This document shows positions 8,690 to 18,112 of a DNA stretch of 64,000 nt, piece by piece. Positions within the stretch are counted from its first letter, which is position 1, and each line of letters opens with the position of its first letter. The notes below the pieces were generated by a model that was not told where the DNA came from, searched no databases, and saw only the letters and a program-made list of their open reading frames with translations. The position numbers and the translations under genes were made by a program. The DNA comes from Oxalobacteraceae sp. CFBP 8761 (lineage in GTDB: Bacteria > Pseudomonadota > Gammaproteobacteria > Burkholderiales > Burkholderiaceae_D): assembly GCA_014841595.1 (NCBI GenBank), contig JACYUE010000001.1, forward strand, positions 2,282,996-2,346,995, in the 5' to 3' direction.

Positions 8690-9246
8690 CGGTTTTCCCT
8701 GTATAGGTGGCTTGCCACAACATCGGCCAGACTGCAAGAGTGTCGGTGATGCTGATCCGAAGAATGTAGTTTCGATGCGCTTGGATCAAGCCACATCGAA
8801 TGTGAGACTGTCGGCAGTACGTAGTCTATCCGTAGAAACACCGAAGGGGAACACGCGGTTGATCCTGAACGCCGATATTTTCTTAGCAAAGTTGCTAGGA
8901 GCCTGAAACGGCGCAGTGCGCTATCATCGCGTCCCCACTGGCTTGGGTTGCGGTCACAGTTACCGAGAAGCGCTGCACCATTTCGCCCTGGCAGGCCGGC
9001 TACAGATTTATCCTTGGCGCTGCCTCCTTCCGAGCGGCAGTGGCCGGTGCGACCCAAACGTGGAGAGTGGGTGGGAACTGGGACGCCGCAATAATGGAGA
9101 GAGCATTAGCCGCAACACCATATGAAGGATTTTCAATCGACATTAGAGAATATATTGTCGAGTTAGATCTTGTAGTCAGGGTATGTCCTTGTCCCCTGTT
9201 TGTGATAAGGGTAGAGTCCCGATAATGATCAAATTTACCTTTCCTG
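8690..9246. other. 557-base divergent intergenic region, no confident gene
   Basis: This region separates the minus-strand island from the plus-strand phosphatase gene and should hold both promoters. A 61-codon plus-strand frame with a GTG start at 9040 (end 9225) has no ribosome site and no recognisable content. A ten-codon leader-like frame, MIKFTFPDED, begins at 9224 and overlaps the phosphatase start. No clear promoter or terminator was identified. Confidence 0.5.
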
Positions 9247-10113
9247 ATGAAGATTGAGCATATTTCTGCCGGGGCCAACGTCGCTTTGCAACGCAATGAT
9301 GACCACGTTGCGCTGTTCACTTCCGCTGGAGTGGCCGACATTGTCGTCATTGACGGTGGCTCATCCGTGGCGGAACGGGATTACATCGACGGCATCCACG
9401 GCGATGTCGCATGGTTTGTCCATGCATTTGCCAGCGCACTTGAAAGAACCCTGATACCAGGGCGGGATCAGTCTGAATGCGTCCGGACGGCAATTGCCGA
9501 TGTCCGAGAGCAGTTTATGCACCTGACAGCCGGTCACGACGTTCCAGTGCACGCGTGGCCAATCGCAGCGATGACCTGGTTAAGGATTTCACATCACGAT
9601 GAGTCGACACGTGCGACGCTGTACAGCCTTGGCGACTGCACGACGCTGTTGTACACGGGCTCTGGTCCTTGTATCGATCTGGATCCATTCGTGAATCCTC
9701 AGGAAGCTGTTCTACAGAATGTGATTTCCAAATTAACGGCCGACGGTATCGAGGATCCGTTACGTCGACGCGAACAGATGCTCCCAATGCTGCGTGCTCG
9801 GCGGGAATCACAAAACATGGCGCAGGCGCCCGGTATCCTGTGTCTCGATCCGAATGGGCCGTTCCAGGCGCGTATGCGAAACGTCGAGCTGGAGCACGGT
9901 GCCAGCATTCTGGTGATGACAGATGGCTTCTACCGGCTGGTTGATCTCTACGGCTTGTACACTGATGCGGCGCTGGTGGAGGCGTGCATCACCGACGGGC
10001 TCAGGGCGCAACTCGACAAGTTACGGAACTACGAAGCAACGGGTGCACACACTGCAGCACGCGCAGTGAAGGCCGCAGATGATGCCTCTGCAGCGATCTG
10101 GACTGCGTCGTAG
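9247..10113 (+). CDS. PP2C-family protein phosphatase
   Basis: A 288-residue protein with the metal-binding motifs of PPM/PP2C serine/threonine phosphatases: QRNDDHVAL near the N-terminus, VIDGGSS, LGDCTTLLY, VMTDGFYRL and a C-terminal ADDASAAIW. The motifs are looser than in canonical members but keep the acidic residues that hold the metals. No membrane segment is present. The start lacks a Shine-Dalgarno sequence and overlaps a ten-codon leader frame at 9224-9256, so translational coupling is possible. It faces away from the nuclease-patatin island, and no kinase partner is visible. It could be a regulator tied to the island or a stand-alone signalling enzyme. Confidence 0.75.
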   Translation: MKIEHISAGANVALQRNDDHVALFTSAGVADIVVIDGGSSVAERDYIDGIHGDVAWFVHAFASALERTLIPGRDQSECVRTAIADVREQFMHLTAGHDVPVHAWPIAAMTWLRISHHDESTRATLYSLGDCTTLLYTGSGPCIDLDPFVNPQEAVLQNVISKLTADGIEDPLRRREQMLPMLRARRESQNMAQAPGILCLDPNGPFQARMRNVELEHGASILVMTDGFYRLVDLYGLYTDAALVEACITDGLRAQLDKLRNYEATGAHTAARAVKAADDASAAIWTAS

Positions 10114-10183
10114 ATTGCACCGAGAGGGAGGCATTTCCGCTGTTCGGCTTCCTGTTTGCCGCCCACACATACAGCGCATTTAA

Positions 10184-10215
10184 CATAATATAGATTATGC
10201 GGTTTTTGGATTTTC
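10184..10215. terminator. Weak hairpin between convergent genes
   Basis: CATAAT and ATTATG form a 6-bp AT-only stem around a 4-base loop at 10184-10199, followed by a T-rich stretch. It lies between the ends of the phosphatase gene and cbpM. The weak stem makes it only a candidate bidirectional terminator. Confidence 0.3.
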
Positions 10216-10255
10216 GTTTGGCTGACTGCATCTCGATTCATACCCGAGCCATATT

Positions 10256-10621
10256 TCAGTCATGCCCCAAGTCTTTCCCATCGAAATCCCCGGCCACCGG
10301 CAAAACAAACCCATGACCCAATTGCGCCATGTGTAACGCCTGTTCAAGTGACTCGATGCGGCGCAGCAGCGTGAGTGCCAGCGCAAGACCGTTGCGGTCC
10401 AGTTCAAAGTCATCGCGCAGCCGGCGCGCCTGTCTTGCAGTCAGCACGTGCGCCAGATGGAAGCCGGTCGCCGGATCCGATGCATCGGCTGGCGCCATCA
10501 CGCCATCCTCGACCAGATTCCTGATGTCATCGGGCGACAAACCAGATACTTCGACCAGATGCTCGATCGAACACACTGCCGTATCGTTCAGCCAGACCGC
10601 ATGAGTCACTTGCATGGACAT
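10256..10621 (-). CDS. cbpM: CbpM, modulator of the CbpA co-chaperone
   Basis: A 121-residue protein with a MerR-like helical N-terminus (EHLVEVSGLSPDDIRNLVEDG) and a C-terminal coiled helix, matching the CbpM/YccV family that binds the CbpA J-domain and inhibits it. AAGGAGA lies 7 bases before the ATG. The gene starts 12 bases after cbpA ends, the usual cbpA-cbpM order. Confidence 0.9.
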   Translation of the reverse strand: MSMQVTHAVWLNDTAVCSIEHLVEVSGLSPDDIRNLVEDGVMAPADASDPATGFHLAHVLTARQARRLRDDFELDRNGLALALTLLRRIESLEQALHMAQLGHGFVLPVAGDFDGKDLGHD

Positions 10622-10633
10622 GAGTAAATCTCC

Positions 10634-11563
10634 TTAGCCGAAGTTGGCACGAGCGTGAAACCTGGATGCCTCTGCCAGTTGCTGATACAGCGCGCGCTCG
10701 GCGTCGCTGACCTGAGATGGAACCTTGATGACGATGACCGCGTAAAGCGCACCGGCAACACCATCCGGCCCGCGCAAGCCACGCTTGGCCAGGCGCAGTT
10801 GCTGGCCCGCTGTGGATCCTGCCTTCACAGTCAGTTCGACGTGGCCATCCAGTGTCGGAATCCGAACCGCTGCGCCCAGCACGGCCTCCCACGGAGCAAG
10901 CGGCAGATCCATGTACAGATCGCGCCCGCTGAGGCGATATAACGGGTGCTGCGTCAATGCCAGCGCGACGTAGAGGTCGCCGGGCTGACCACCATGGTGG
11001 CCGGGACCACCCTTGCCTGCCAGGCGCAGCCGCTGACCGCTGGCCGCGCCGGCTGGGATCGTGATGCGAAACGTCCGGCTGACCAGATGTTGCACGCCGC
11101 GGGCATCGGACTCGGGCAGATTCGCACGTACTTCAATCTCTCCGCCGCCGTGAATCTGCTCGAGCGTGACGTCCGCGGAAATATCCACGTCCTGGCCCCG
11201 GACGGGCGCTGGCCGGCGTGCTTGACCACCTCTCCCGCCACGTCCAAACGCGGCAAATAGATCGGCAAGGTCGGCGTCGTCGAAGCCGGCCCCAGCCGTG
11301 CTGAAGTTGTTCTGCCATCCGGGCGGCGGCGCAACGTCGGCGCCTTCCGGCGCCTTGCCAAGCGCATCGTAGGCAAGGCGCTTTTCAGGATCTTTCAAGA
11401 CCGCATAGGCCTCGCCGATTGCCTGGAATTTCTCCTTCGCCGATGCATCCTTCGAGACATCAGGATGAAATTTGCGTGCCAGTTTGCGATACGCCTGCTT
11501 GATCTCGTCAGCACTGGCGGTGCGCGGAACGCCCATGGTCTGGTAGTAGTCTTTATATTTCAC
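10634..11563 (-). CDS. cbpA: CbpA, DnaJ-type curved-DNA-binding co-chaperone
   Basis: A 309-residue class II J-protein. The J-domain is at residues 1-70 with HPD at 33-35. A Gly/Phe-rich linker follows, then two beta-rich C-terminal substrate domains starting near [18 protein letters not shown]. There is no DnaJ zinc finger. It stimulates DnaK and, in E. coli, also binds curved DNA. The start is a GTG with a weak ribosome site, 72 bases after narL, so read-through from the nar locus is conceivable. cbpM follows directly. Confidence 0.93.
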   Translation of the reverse strand: MKYKDYYQTMGVPRTASADEIKQAYRKLARKFHPDVSKDASAKEKFQAIGEAYAVLKDPEKRLAYDALGKAPEGADVAPPPGWQNNFSTAGAGFDDADLADLFAAFGRGGRGGQARRPAPVRGQDVDISADVTLEQIHGGGEIEVRANLPESDARGVQHLVSRTFRITIPAGAASGQRLRLAGKGGPGHHGGQPGDLYVALALTQHPLYRLSGRDLYMDLPLAPWEAVLGAAVRIPTLDGHVELTVKAGSTAGQQLRLAKRGLRGPDGVAGALYAVIVIKVPSQVSDAERALYQQLAEASRFHARANFG

Positions 11564-11635
11564 AGAGATCCCGGGAAAGTAATTGCGATGTCAACTGTTG
11601 CGATGTGATGCCGTTCGAGCACCCTGCTCCGCCCG

Positions 11636-12316
11636 CTATCGCGCACTGCTGCTCAGGATGCCGTGTTCGACGGCGAAGACGGCCGCCTGCACGCGGCTCG
11701 TCAGTTTCAGTTTCTTGAGAACATTCTGGACGTGGATCTTGACCGTGCTTTCGGCCAGGTCGAGCGTGCGGGCAATCGCCTTGTTGCTTTCTCCGCGGGC
11801 GAGGCAGCCGATGATCTCGCGTTCGCGCGGGGTCAGTTTGTCGAGCTCCGAGGCCACGGGCAACGCGCCACCGTGCAACTGGGCGACCAGCTTGGCCGTC
11901 ATGGCTTCGGCGACGACGGTTTCACCTGCGGCGGCGCGGCGGATCGCGCGGGTCAGGAAATCGGTATCGATATTCTTGAGCAGATACCCGGCCGCGCCGG
12001 CAATCAAGGCGGCCGACAGGTCGAGTGCATCTTCGGACACGGTCAGCATCACCACGGCGCTGTCCGGGCAATCCTGGAGGAGCAGGTGGAGCGTTTCGAG
12101 CCCGGACATGCCGGGCATGTGCAGGTCGAGCAGAATGACCTGGGGTTGCAGCTGCAGCGAGCGCTTGATGCCGTCGACCCCGTCGGCGGCTTCGCCGACC
12201 ACCGTGAATTCCGGATGGCGCTGCAGCAGCGAGCGTATGCCGCTACGGAATAACGTGTGATCGTCGATCAACAGCACGCTGATTGTATCGGCGCCCGGGG
12301 TGGTAGGTTGCTCCAT
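11636..12316 (-). CDS. narL: NarL-family nitrate/nitrite response regulator
   Basis: A 226-residue regulator. The receiver domain has acidic residues DD at 18-19, phospho-acceptor Asp64 in LLDLHMPG, and the conserved Lys in AAGYLLKN. The C-terminal LuxR/GerE helix-turn-helix begins at LTPREREIIG. It should bind nar promoters when phosphorylated by NarX. It lies 21 bases after narX, so the pair is co-transcribed. The assignment as NarL rests on family and context. Confidence 0.9.
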   Translation of the reverse strand: MEQPTTPGADTISVLLIDDHTLFRSGIRSLLQRHPEFTVVGEAADGVDGIKRSLQLQPQVILLDLHMPGMSGLETLHLLLQDCPDSAVVMLTVSEDALDLSAALIAGAAGYLLKNIDTDFLTRAIRRAAAGETVVAEAMTAKLVAQLHGGALPVASELDKLTPREREIIGCLARGESNKAIARTLDLAESTVKIHVQNVLKKLKLTSRVQAAVFAVEHGILSSSAR

Positions 12317-12337
12317 GTTTTTCTTGTTCCGTGATGG

Positions 12338-14278
12338 CTAGGCCGCGCGCCGTTGCGCGCTTGCCAGACTGAGCTGCACCTGCGTTCCGTTGCCCGGCGC
12401 CGATGTGATGTCCAGCGTCGCATGCATCCGGCGGGCCCGCTCGCCCATGATGTGGATACCGATATGGCCGTCGTCCTCGGCGCCGACCAGCGCCGGATCG
12501 AATCCGGCTCCGTCGTCATCGATGCTGAGCGAGAAGTCGTGCCGGTCATGCAGGCGGACCTGCACGTGCCGGGCGCCCGCATGCTTGCGGATATTCGACA
12601 GCGCCTCCTGCACGATGAACAGCATCTGCAACTGCTGCTCGCGCGGGAAAGGCGCCCCGTCGGTATCGGCCTGCAACGCGATCTCGATGCCCGTCTGCCG
12701 ACGAAACTTTGTCACGGTCACTTCGAGCGACTGTACAAAATTCCCTTCTTGCAGCCGGGTCCGGTAGTTCTGCAGCAGCTCGCGCACGTCCTGATAACTC
12801 TCTTCGACGCCTGCGCGCAGCGCCGGCACGATAGTGGCCACGTCCTCGTACTGGTTCTGCGCGAGCGACTGCTCCAGCATCTGCACCTGCAGATTCAGAA
12901 AATTCAGGCTCTGCGCGATGCTGTCGTGCAGCCCCTGCGCCACCAGATTGCGCTCCTCGGAAATGGCCATCTCGCGCTCGCGTTCGGCCAGGCGCTGATT
13001 TTCAATGGCCGTGCCCAGCAGCTGCCCCAGCGTTTCGAGCAGGGCCAGCTGGCGCGGATTGAAGGTGGTCGCTTCCCGAAAATGCAGGTTGAAGAAGCCC
13101 AGGTGCTGGCTCTGCGCAAAAATATGAAACACCGACACGGTCGCGAAGCCCTGGCGATGACATGCAAGGCGCACCGATTCGGGCATGCGGCGCATATCGT
13201 GCACGACCGAGATTTTTTTCAGGGCCGCGTCGCCGCACAGGCAATCGCCCACTTTCAGGCAGTGATCGGCCTCCATCAGTTCGTCTGAAATACCCTGATG
13301 ACACATCATGTGCAGGATGCCGCGCGTGGGATCGAGCACGCGCACCGAGCCGCCATCGGCGTTGAAGAAGGTGCGGATCCGGGTGAGGAATCCAGCGCAC
13401 AGCGCTTCTGCCGATTGGGGGTGCTGCAGGAACGACGCGCTCTCGAACAGCAGCGACAGCTCCAGATTCCGGCTTTCCAGCGCGACGGTTTTGGTTTCGA
13501 CCAGCTGCTCCAGATTGCCATACAGCGCGTGCAGGCGATCGGCCATCAGGTTGAAGTCTTGCGCCAGCCGGCCGAATTCGTCGTTGCTGTCGACCGGCAG
13601 CCGCACGCTGAAATCCTGCTTGCGCATGCGCTCGATGCCCCCTTGCAGGCGCTCGACCGGCGCAATGATCATGTTGAACAGCAGATAAATCACGGCAATC
13701 GTGCCGATCAGTGCCAGTGCAAGCAAGGCCAGTTGCGACGCGCGCAGCCAGAAGGCCCGTGCCTCGCTGTCGCGCTCGATCAGGCGCACAAGCGCATCGG
13801 CCCGACTGACGAACCGGGCAATGCCGGCTTCCAGGTCGTCCTGCCCGGCCGGCGACACGGTCAAGCGGTCCAGGTGCGCCAGAATCTGCGGGCGCAGCGC
13901 GTTGTGCCACTGCGTGCTGACGTGGCCAAAGCCGGTCTGGATCTCGGCCCCCGGCGGCAGCAACAACGGCCGCTGCGGATCACCCCTGCGGATCAGGGAA
14001 AGGGTGTCGTCCATCTGCGCGACTTGTGCCAGCACCCTCGCCCGGTGCACCGGCCTGTCGCCAGGCGCTGGCGCGGTCGCCAGCAGCATCCCGAGCCGGT
14101 AGCTGTTCATGCGCAGGCTGCCGGTGACGTTGATGGCCCCGCCGCTGCCTTCGAGCTGCCAGGTCAGCAGCAAGGTAGAGCCAATAACCGTCAAACCCAG
14201 GCATAAAAAACTCACGAGCATGACGACAATGCGCGTGGACAGCTTCTGCCACGTCGAGATGACGAGCGGGGTCAGCAC
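12338..14278 (-). CDS. narX: NarX-type nitrate sensor histidine kinase
   Basis: A 646-residue membrane kinase. A first membrane helix near the N-terminus is followed by the periplasmic nitrate-binding P-box GSLRMNSYRLGMLLA. A second membrane helix leads into a HAMP domain (DSNDEFGRLAQDF), a GAF-like region with cysteines (KVGDCLCGDAAL), a HisKA_3 domain with phospho-accepting His451 in QGLHDSIAQSL, and an ATPase domain (NIRKHAG, DDDGAGFDP). The only in-frame ATG (14521) lies inside the upstream parvulin gene, so the GTG at 14278, just ahead of the first membrane helix, is preferred. The 143-base gap to the parvulin may contain a separate promoter. Confidence 0.9.
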   Translation of the reverse strand: MLTPLVISTWQKLSTRIVVMLVSFLCLGLTVIGSTLLLTWQLEGSGGAINVTGSLRMNSYRLGMLLATAPAPGDRPVHRARVLAQVAQMDDTLSLIRRGDPQRPLLLPPGAEIQTGFGHVSTQWHNALRPQILAHLDRLTVSPAGQDDLEAGIARFVSRADALVRLIERDSEARAFWLRASQLALLALALIGTIAVIYLLFNMIIAPVERLQGGIERMRKQDFSVRLPVDSNDEFGRLAQDFNLMADRLHALYGNLEQLVETKTVALESRNLELSLLFESASFLQHPQSAEALCAGFLTRIRTFFNADGGSVRVLDPTRGILHMMCHQGISDELMEADHCLKVGDCLCGDAALKKISVVHDMRRMPESVRLACHRQGFATVSVFHIFAQSQHLGFFNLHFREATTFNPRQLALLETLGQLLGTAIENQRLAEREREMAISEERNLVAQGLHDSIAQSLNFLNLQVQMLEQSLAQNQYEDVATIVPALRAGVEESYQDVRELLQNYRTRLQEGNFVQSLEVTVTKFRRQTGIEIALQADTDGAPFPREQQLQMLFIVQEALSNIRKHAGARHVQVRLHDRHDFSLSIDDDGAGFDPALVGAEDDGHIGIHIMGERARRMHATLDITSAPGNGTQVQLSLASAQRRAA

Positions 14279-14421
14279 GGCGCAACTGCGCGCGGGCCTG
14301 AAGGTGCAAGACCTGGAACAGCATGACGCATGGCGGCTCCGTCGGTAGAAGAACAAGTGGATGTGCGACCGAGTATATACCCAGTATCTGAACGTATGGA
14401 AACTTCGGTCACTCCCGGTGG

Positions 14422-15168
14422 CTACTGCACCAGCGGGCTGTCCGCCCCTTCCAGTTCCACGCCCTCGATGCCCGCACGGCCCACGAGGATATGCAGGTAC
14501 TGGTGCAGTGCGCGTTGCCACGATTGCCGTCGCAGTTCGTCGGCAAGCTGTTCGTGCACCGCGTCGAACGGTACCTGCCTGCCCTCGATGCGGCGTTCAG
14601 CCTGCACTATGTGCAACCCGAAGCGCGTTTCCAGCAGGCGGCCCGACAGCTCACCCGGCTGGAGCCGAAACAGTAACTCCTCGAATTCCGCAACGCACTG
14701 GCCCCGTCCCAGCTGGCCCAGGCTGCCGCCAACGGCGCCTGACGGGCAGTTCGAGTATTCACTGGCCAGCGCGGCGAAGCGCTCGGGGCGTAACCGTAAC
14801 TCGTCGAGGATCAGTTCGGCAGTCTGGCGCACCAGGTCCAGCGGCGCCGACGCCGTCACCTGGAACAAGATATGGCGCGCCTCGACCATGGCGCCGCTGG
14901 AAAAGCGCGCGGCCTGGCTCTGGTAATAGCGCAGGCAAGCCTGTGCATCGGGTTCCGGCACCCGCACTTCGCGCACGAACAGCGCCTCGATGCGGTCGTC
15001 CTCTTCTAACTGGCCCAATCCGAGGCGCACCGCTTCCTGCAACAGGACTTCGCGCAGCACCAGTTCGTGCACCGTTTGTTTCAACGGATTGTCTGCGCCC
15101 TGATGGTGCGCCAGTTCGCGCGCGATGGTGGCGTCGCTCAGTTCGACGCCGTTGACAGCAATACCCAT
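14422..15168 (-). CDS. Parvulin-type peptidyl-prolyl isomerase (NifM-like), nar-linked
   Basis: A 248-residue protein with an N-terminal helical SurA/NifM-like part and a PpiC domain marked by EARHILFQV, GGSLGQLGRGQ, FEELLFRLQPGE and RFGLHIVQ. The family speeds cis-trans proline isomerisation. There is no signal peptide, so it should act in the cytoplasm. AAGGAGA precedes the ATG, 18 bases after narI. A parvulin at this position is common in betaproteobacterial nar operons, suggesting help with folding of the nitrate reductase; the substrate is not proven. Confidence 0.88.
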   Translation of the reverse strand: MGIAVNGVELSDATIARELAHHQGADNPLKQTVHELVLREVLLQEAVRLGLGQLEEDDRIEALFVREVRVPEPDAQACLRYYQSQAARFSSGAMVEARHILFQVTASAPLDLVRQTAELILDELRLRPERFAALASEYSNCPSGAVGGSLGQLGRGQCVAEFEELLFRLQPGELSGRLLETRFGLHIVQAERRIEGRQVPFDAVHEQLADELRRQSWQRALHQYLHILVGRAGIEGVELEGADSPLVQ

Positions 15169-15186
15169 GATGTTCTCCTTGACGAA

Positions 15187-15870
15187 TCAGCGTGCGCGCA
15201 CGAGTTGCCAGGCGCGGCCAAGGTAGCCCAGGGCGCCAAAGCCGCTCCAGACGTGCACCAGGCGGGTGAACGGGAAAACCACGAACAGCGACATACCCAT
15301 GAACAGGTGGAGCTTGAAGACAAGCGGCGCGTCGATGACGAACGAGGCCGCATCGCCGCGCAAGGTCAGCACGTGCTGCGCCCAGGTCATCAGCATGACC
15401 ATCATGTGGCCATCCATGTGCGAGGCCGACGCGAAAATCGACGAAAGTCCCAGCAACAGCGTCGCCAGTATCCAGAACAGTACGATCTTGTCGCGGAACG
15501 TGGTCACCCGCAGCAGGCGGTCGTTCGAGAACCGGCGCGCCAGCAACAGCAGCAGGCCAACCAGCGTCAGTAGTCCCATGACGCCGCCGGCCACCATGGC
15601 CACCAGTTGCTTGGTGCCGTGGTCGATGCCGAGCGTGTCCCAGACCACGACGGGGGTGAGCAAACCGACGACGTGGCCGAAGAACAGGCCCAGGATGCCC
15701 ACGTGGAACAGCGGGCTGGCCAGCCGCAGCCAGCCCGTGTGCAGGGTCTGGCTCGACTCGGATTTCCAGGTGTACTGCTCGCGGTCGAAGCGGATCAGGC
15801 TGCCGAGCAGGAAGACGACGAGCGCGATATACGGATAAATCCCAAACAGGAATTGATTCAGGTAGTTCAT
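15187..15870 (-). CDS. narI: NarI, respiratory nitrate reductase gamma subunit
   Basis: A 227-residue membrane protein with five predicted helices and conserved histidines that carry two b haems (for example in HVGILGLFFGHVVGL and HLFMGMSLFVVFPFTRLVH). It takes electrons from quinol on the periplasmic side and passes them to NarH, anchoring NarGH to the membrane. It lies 10 bases after narJ. Length and order match narGHJI operons. Confidence 0.95.
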   Translation of the reverse strand: MNYLNQFLFGIYPYIALVVFLLGSLIRFDREQYTWKSESSQTLHTGWLRLASPLFHVGILGLFFGHVVGLLTPVVVWDTLGIDHGTKQLVAMVAGGVMGLLTLVGLLLLLARRFSNDRLLRVTTFRDKIVLFWILATLLLGLSSIFASASHMDGHMMVMLMTWAQHVLTLRGDAASFVIDAPLVFKLHLFMGMSLFVVFPFTRLVHVWSGFGALGYLGRAWQLVRAR

Positions 15871-15880
15871 GGCGGTTCCT

Positions 15881-16531
15881 TCAAGGGCGCTGCGTGGCAG
15901 CGGCCTTCGGATAGAAGTTGATCGGTTGGGCCCCGCCGGTCATCGTCTTGAGCAGGGGCTCGACCCCGTCTGCGCCAGGGCCAAAGGTTTCCAGCGCTTC
16001 GTCCATGTCGCGCACGGGCGGCTCGGTGAGCGCCTCCGCAGCAACCGGGCTCATCGTTTCGAGCAGCGCGAACACGCATGCATATGGGCTGGCATTCGCG
16101 GCGAGCTTGCCGCCGATGTGGGCCAGCACATGGATCGCATCGCCCAGCAGGCGGGCAGCTTCGTCGTCACTTTGCTGGCCGATGAATTCGAGGAACAGCG
16201 GCACGAAGTCGGGCAGGTCGTTGCCGACCATCTGCAAACCATGGCGGCTGTACTCGGCCAGCAGGTCGACCATCGCCTGGCCACGGTCGCGCGATTCGCC
16301 GTGAATGTGCTCGAACAGGTGCAGCGAGTGCGACGGATTGCGGTCGAACGTCATCACATACTGCTGCTGCAGGTCGATCAGCGGCGTTGCCGCCAGGTGC
16401 GCAAACAACGGGGCGAGCCGGCTCAGGGCGCCCTCGTGCGGCGCCAGGGCTGCGCTCAGTTCGGGCAGCGCCTCGCACAGCGCGCGCTCGGGGTATTGCA
16501 GCAGTGCGGACAGAACTTGGTAGGTTTTCAT
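15881..16531 (-). CDS. narJ: NarJ, nitrate reductase assembly chaperone
   Basis: A 216-residue, mostly helical TorD/NarJ-family protein that binds apo-NarG and helps insert the molybdenum cofactor; it is not part of the final enzyme. The start MKTYQVLSALLQYP at 16531 overlaps the narH stop as ATGA, which fixes the start and shows coupled translation. The conserved LFEHIHGESRDRGQAMVDL region is present. Confidence 0.95.
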   Translation of the reverse strand: MKTYQVLSALLQYPERALCEALPELSAALAPHEGALSRLAPLFAHLAATPLIDLQQQYVMTFDRNPSHSLHLFEHIHGESRDRGQAMVDLLAEYSRHGLQMVGNDLPDFVPLFLEFIGQQSDDEAARLLGDAIHVLAHIGGKLAANASPYACVFALLETMSPVAAEALTEPPVRDMDEALETFGPGADGVEPLLKTMTGGAQPINFYPKAAATQRP

Positions 16532-18087
16532 GATGGTTCCTGGGTTACAGCTTTCTTGCGCGACCGTGGCATCGCCATGAAGATGGTCGAGCCCTGCTTC
16601 TTTTTGCCGAACAGGCTCGGCTCGCTCACGCCATCGGCGCAGCCGTTGCCGAAGCTGAAGCCGCAACTGCCCTTCTCGTTGAAGCTGTCTTCCGCCATCT
16701 CCTTGTGGCTGCTCGGGATCACGAAGCGGTCTTCATAATTGGCAATGGCCATGATGTGGTACATGTCCTCGACGGTGGCCTGGTCCAGCCCCACCTGTTC
16801 GAGCACGTCCAGGTTGACGACTTTCTCGACGGTCTTGCTGCGCATGTAGGCACGCATCGCCAGCATGCGGTCGAGTGCCCGCACGATCGGCGGCCCGTCG
16901 CCGGCCGTGAGCAGGTTGGCCAGGTATTGCACGGGAATGCGCAGGCTCTGCGTATCGGGCAGGATGCCGTTGCGGCCCATGCGGCCCGATTCGGCGGCCG
17001 CCTGGATCGGCGAGAGTGGCGGGATATACCAGACCATCGGCAGCGTGCGGTATTCCGGGTGCAGCGGGAATGCCACCTTCCATTGCACCGCCATCTTGTA
17101 GACGGGCGAGCGCTTGGCGGCGTCCAGCCAGCTGTCCGGAATGCCCTGCAGGCGCGCCTCGGCGATGATCGCCGGGTCGTGCGGATCGAGGAACAGACCC
17201 AGCTGCGACGGATACAGGTCGCGCGGATCGGCCACCGATGCGGCTTCTTCGATCTTGCCCGCGTCGTACAGCAGCACGCCCAGATAGCGGATACGCCCGA
17301 CGCAGGTTTCCGAGCACACGGTCGGCTGGCCGGCCTCGATGCGCGGATAGCAGAACGTGCATTTCTCGGCCTGGCCGGACGACCAGTTGTAATAGATCTT
17401 CTTGTACGGGCAGCCCGAGATGCACATGCGCCAGCCGCGGCACTTGTCCTGGTCAATCAGCACGATGCCATCGTCCTCGCGCTTGTAGACCGAGCCGGAT
17501 GGGCACGACGCCACGCAGGTCGGGTTCAGGCAATGCTCGCACAGGCGTGGCAGGTACATCATGAAGGTGTTCTCGAACGTGCCGTACATCTCCTTCTGCA
17601 TATTGTTGAACAGCTGATCCTGGCTGCGCTTGGCAAATTCGCCGCCCAGATCGTCTTCCCAGTTCGGGCCCCACTCGATCTTTTCCATCGTCTTGCCGGT
17701 CAACACCGAGATGGGCCGCGCAGTCGGCGGCGTTTCGGACAACGGCGCATTCTGCAGGCGCTCGTAGTCGTACGTGAACGGCTCGTAGTACTCGTCGATC
17801 TGCGGCAGGTTCGGATTGGCGAAGATGTTGGCCAGGATTTTCAGGCGGCTGCCCTGACGCGGCTCAAGCTTGCCGGCGGCGGTGCGACGCCAGCCGCCCT
17901 GCCATTTGTCCTGGTTTTCCCACTGCTTCGGGTAACCGATGCCGGGCTTGGTTTCGACGTTGTTGAACCAGGCGTATTCGACGCCATCGCGGCTGGTCCA
18001 GACGTTCTTGCAGGTGACCGAGCAGGTGTGGCAGCCGATGCACTTGTCCAGGTTCAGGACCATGCCGATTTGCGCTCTGATTTTCAT
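16528..18087 (-). CDS. narH: NarH, nitrate reductase beta subunit
   Basis: A 519-residue iron-sulphur protein that relays electrons from NarI to NarG. Four cysteine groups are visible: CIGCHTCSVTC near the N-terminus, CEHCLNPTCVASC, CRGWRMCISGCPYKK and CTFC with later partners. The Trp in CRGWRMC marks the 3Fe-4S site. AGGAGCACAGA precedes the ATG, 25 bases after narG. Confidence 0.97.
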   Translation of the reverse strand: MKIRAQIGMVLNLDKCIGCHTCSVTCKNVWTSRDGVEYAWFNNVETKPGIGYPKQWENQDKWQGGWRRTAAGKLEPRQGSRLKILANIFANPNLPQIDEYYEPFTYDYERLQNAPLSETPPTARPISVLTGKTMEKIEWGPNWEDDLGGEFAKRSQDQLFNNMQKEMYGTFENTFMMYLPRLCEHCLNPTCVASCPSGSVYKREDDGIVLIDQDKCRGWRMCISGCPYKKIYYNWSSGQAEKCTFCYPRIEAGQPTVCSETCVGRIRYLGVLLYDAGKIEEAASVADPRDLYPSQLGLFLDPHDPAIIAEARLQGIPDSWLDAAKRSPVYKMAVQWKVAFPLHPEYRTLPMVWYIPPLSPIQAAAESGRMGRNGILPDTQSLRIPVQYLANLLTAGDGPPIVRALDRMLAMRAYMRSKTVEKVVNLDVLEQVGLDQATVEDMYHIMAIANYEDRFVIPSSHKEMAEDSFNEKGSCGFSFGNGCADGVSEPSLFGKKKQGSTIFMAMPRSRKKAVTQEPS

Positions 18088-18112
18088 TCTGTGCTCCTTG
18101 ATGGTGACGCGC

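Noticed and set aside
9040..9225. 61-codon plus-strand frame with GTG start
   Set aside because: It has no ribosome site, no recognisable content and no support from neighbours.
1..10113. A retron or CBASS system
   Set aside because: No reverse transcriptase and no nucleotide cyclase gene is present, although HNH and patatin parts occur in such systems.
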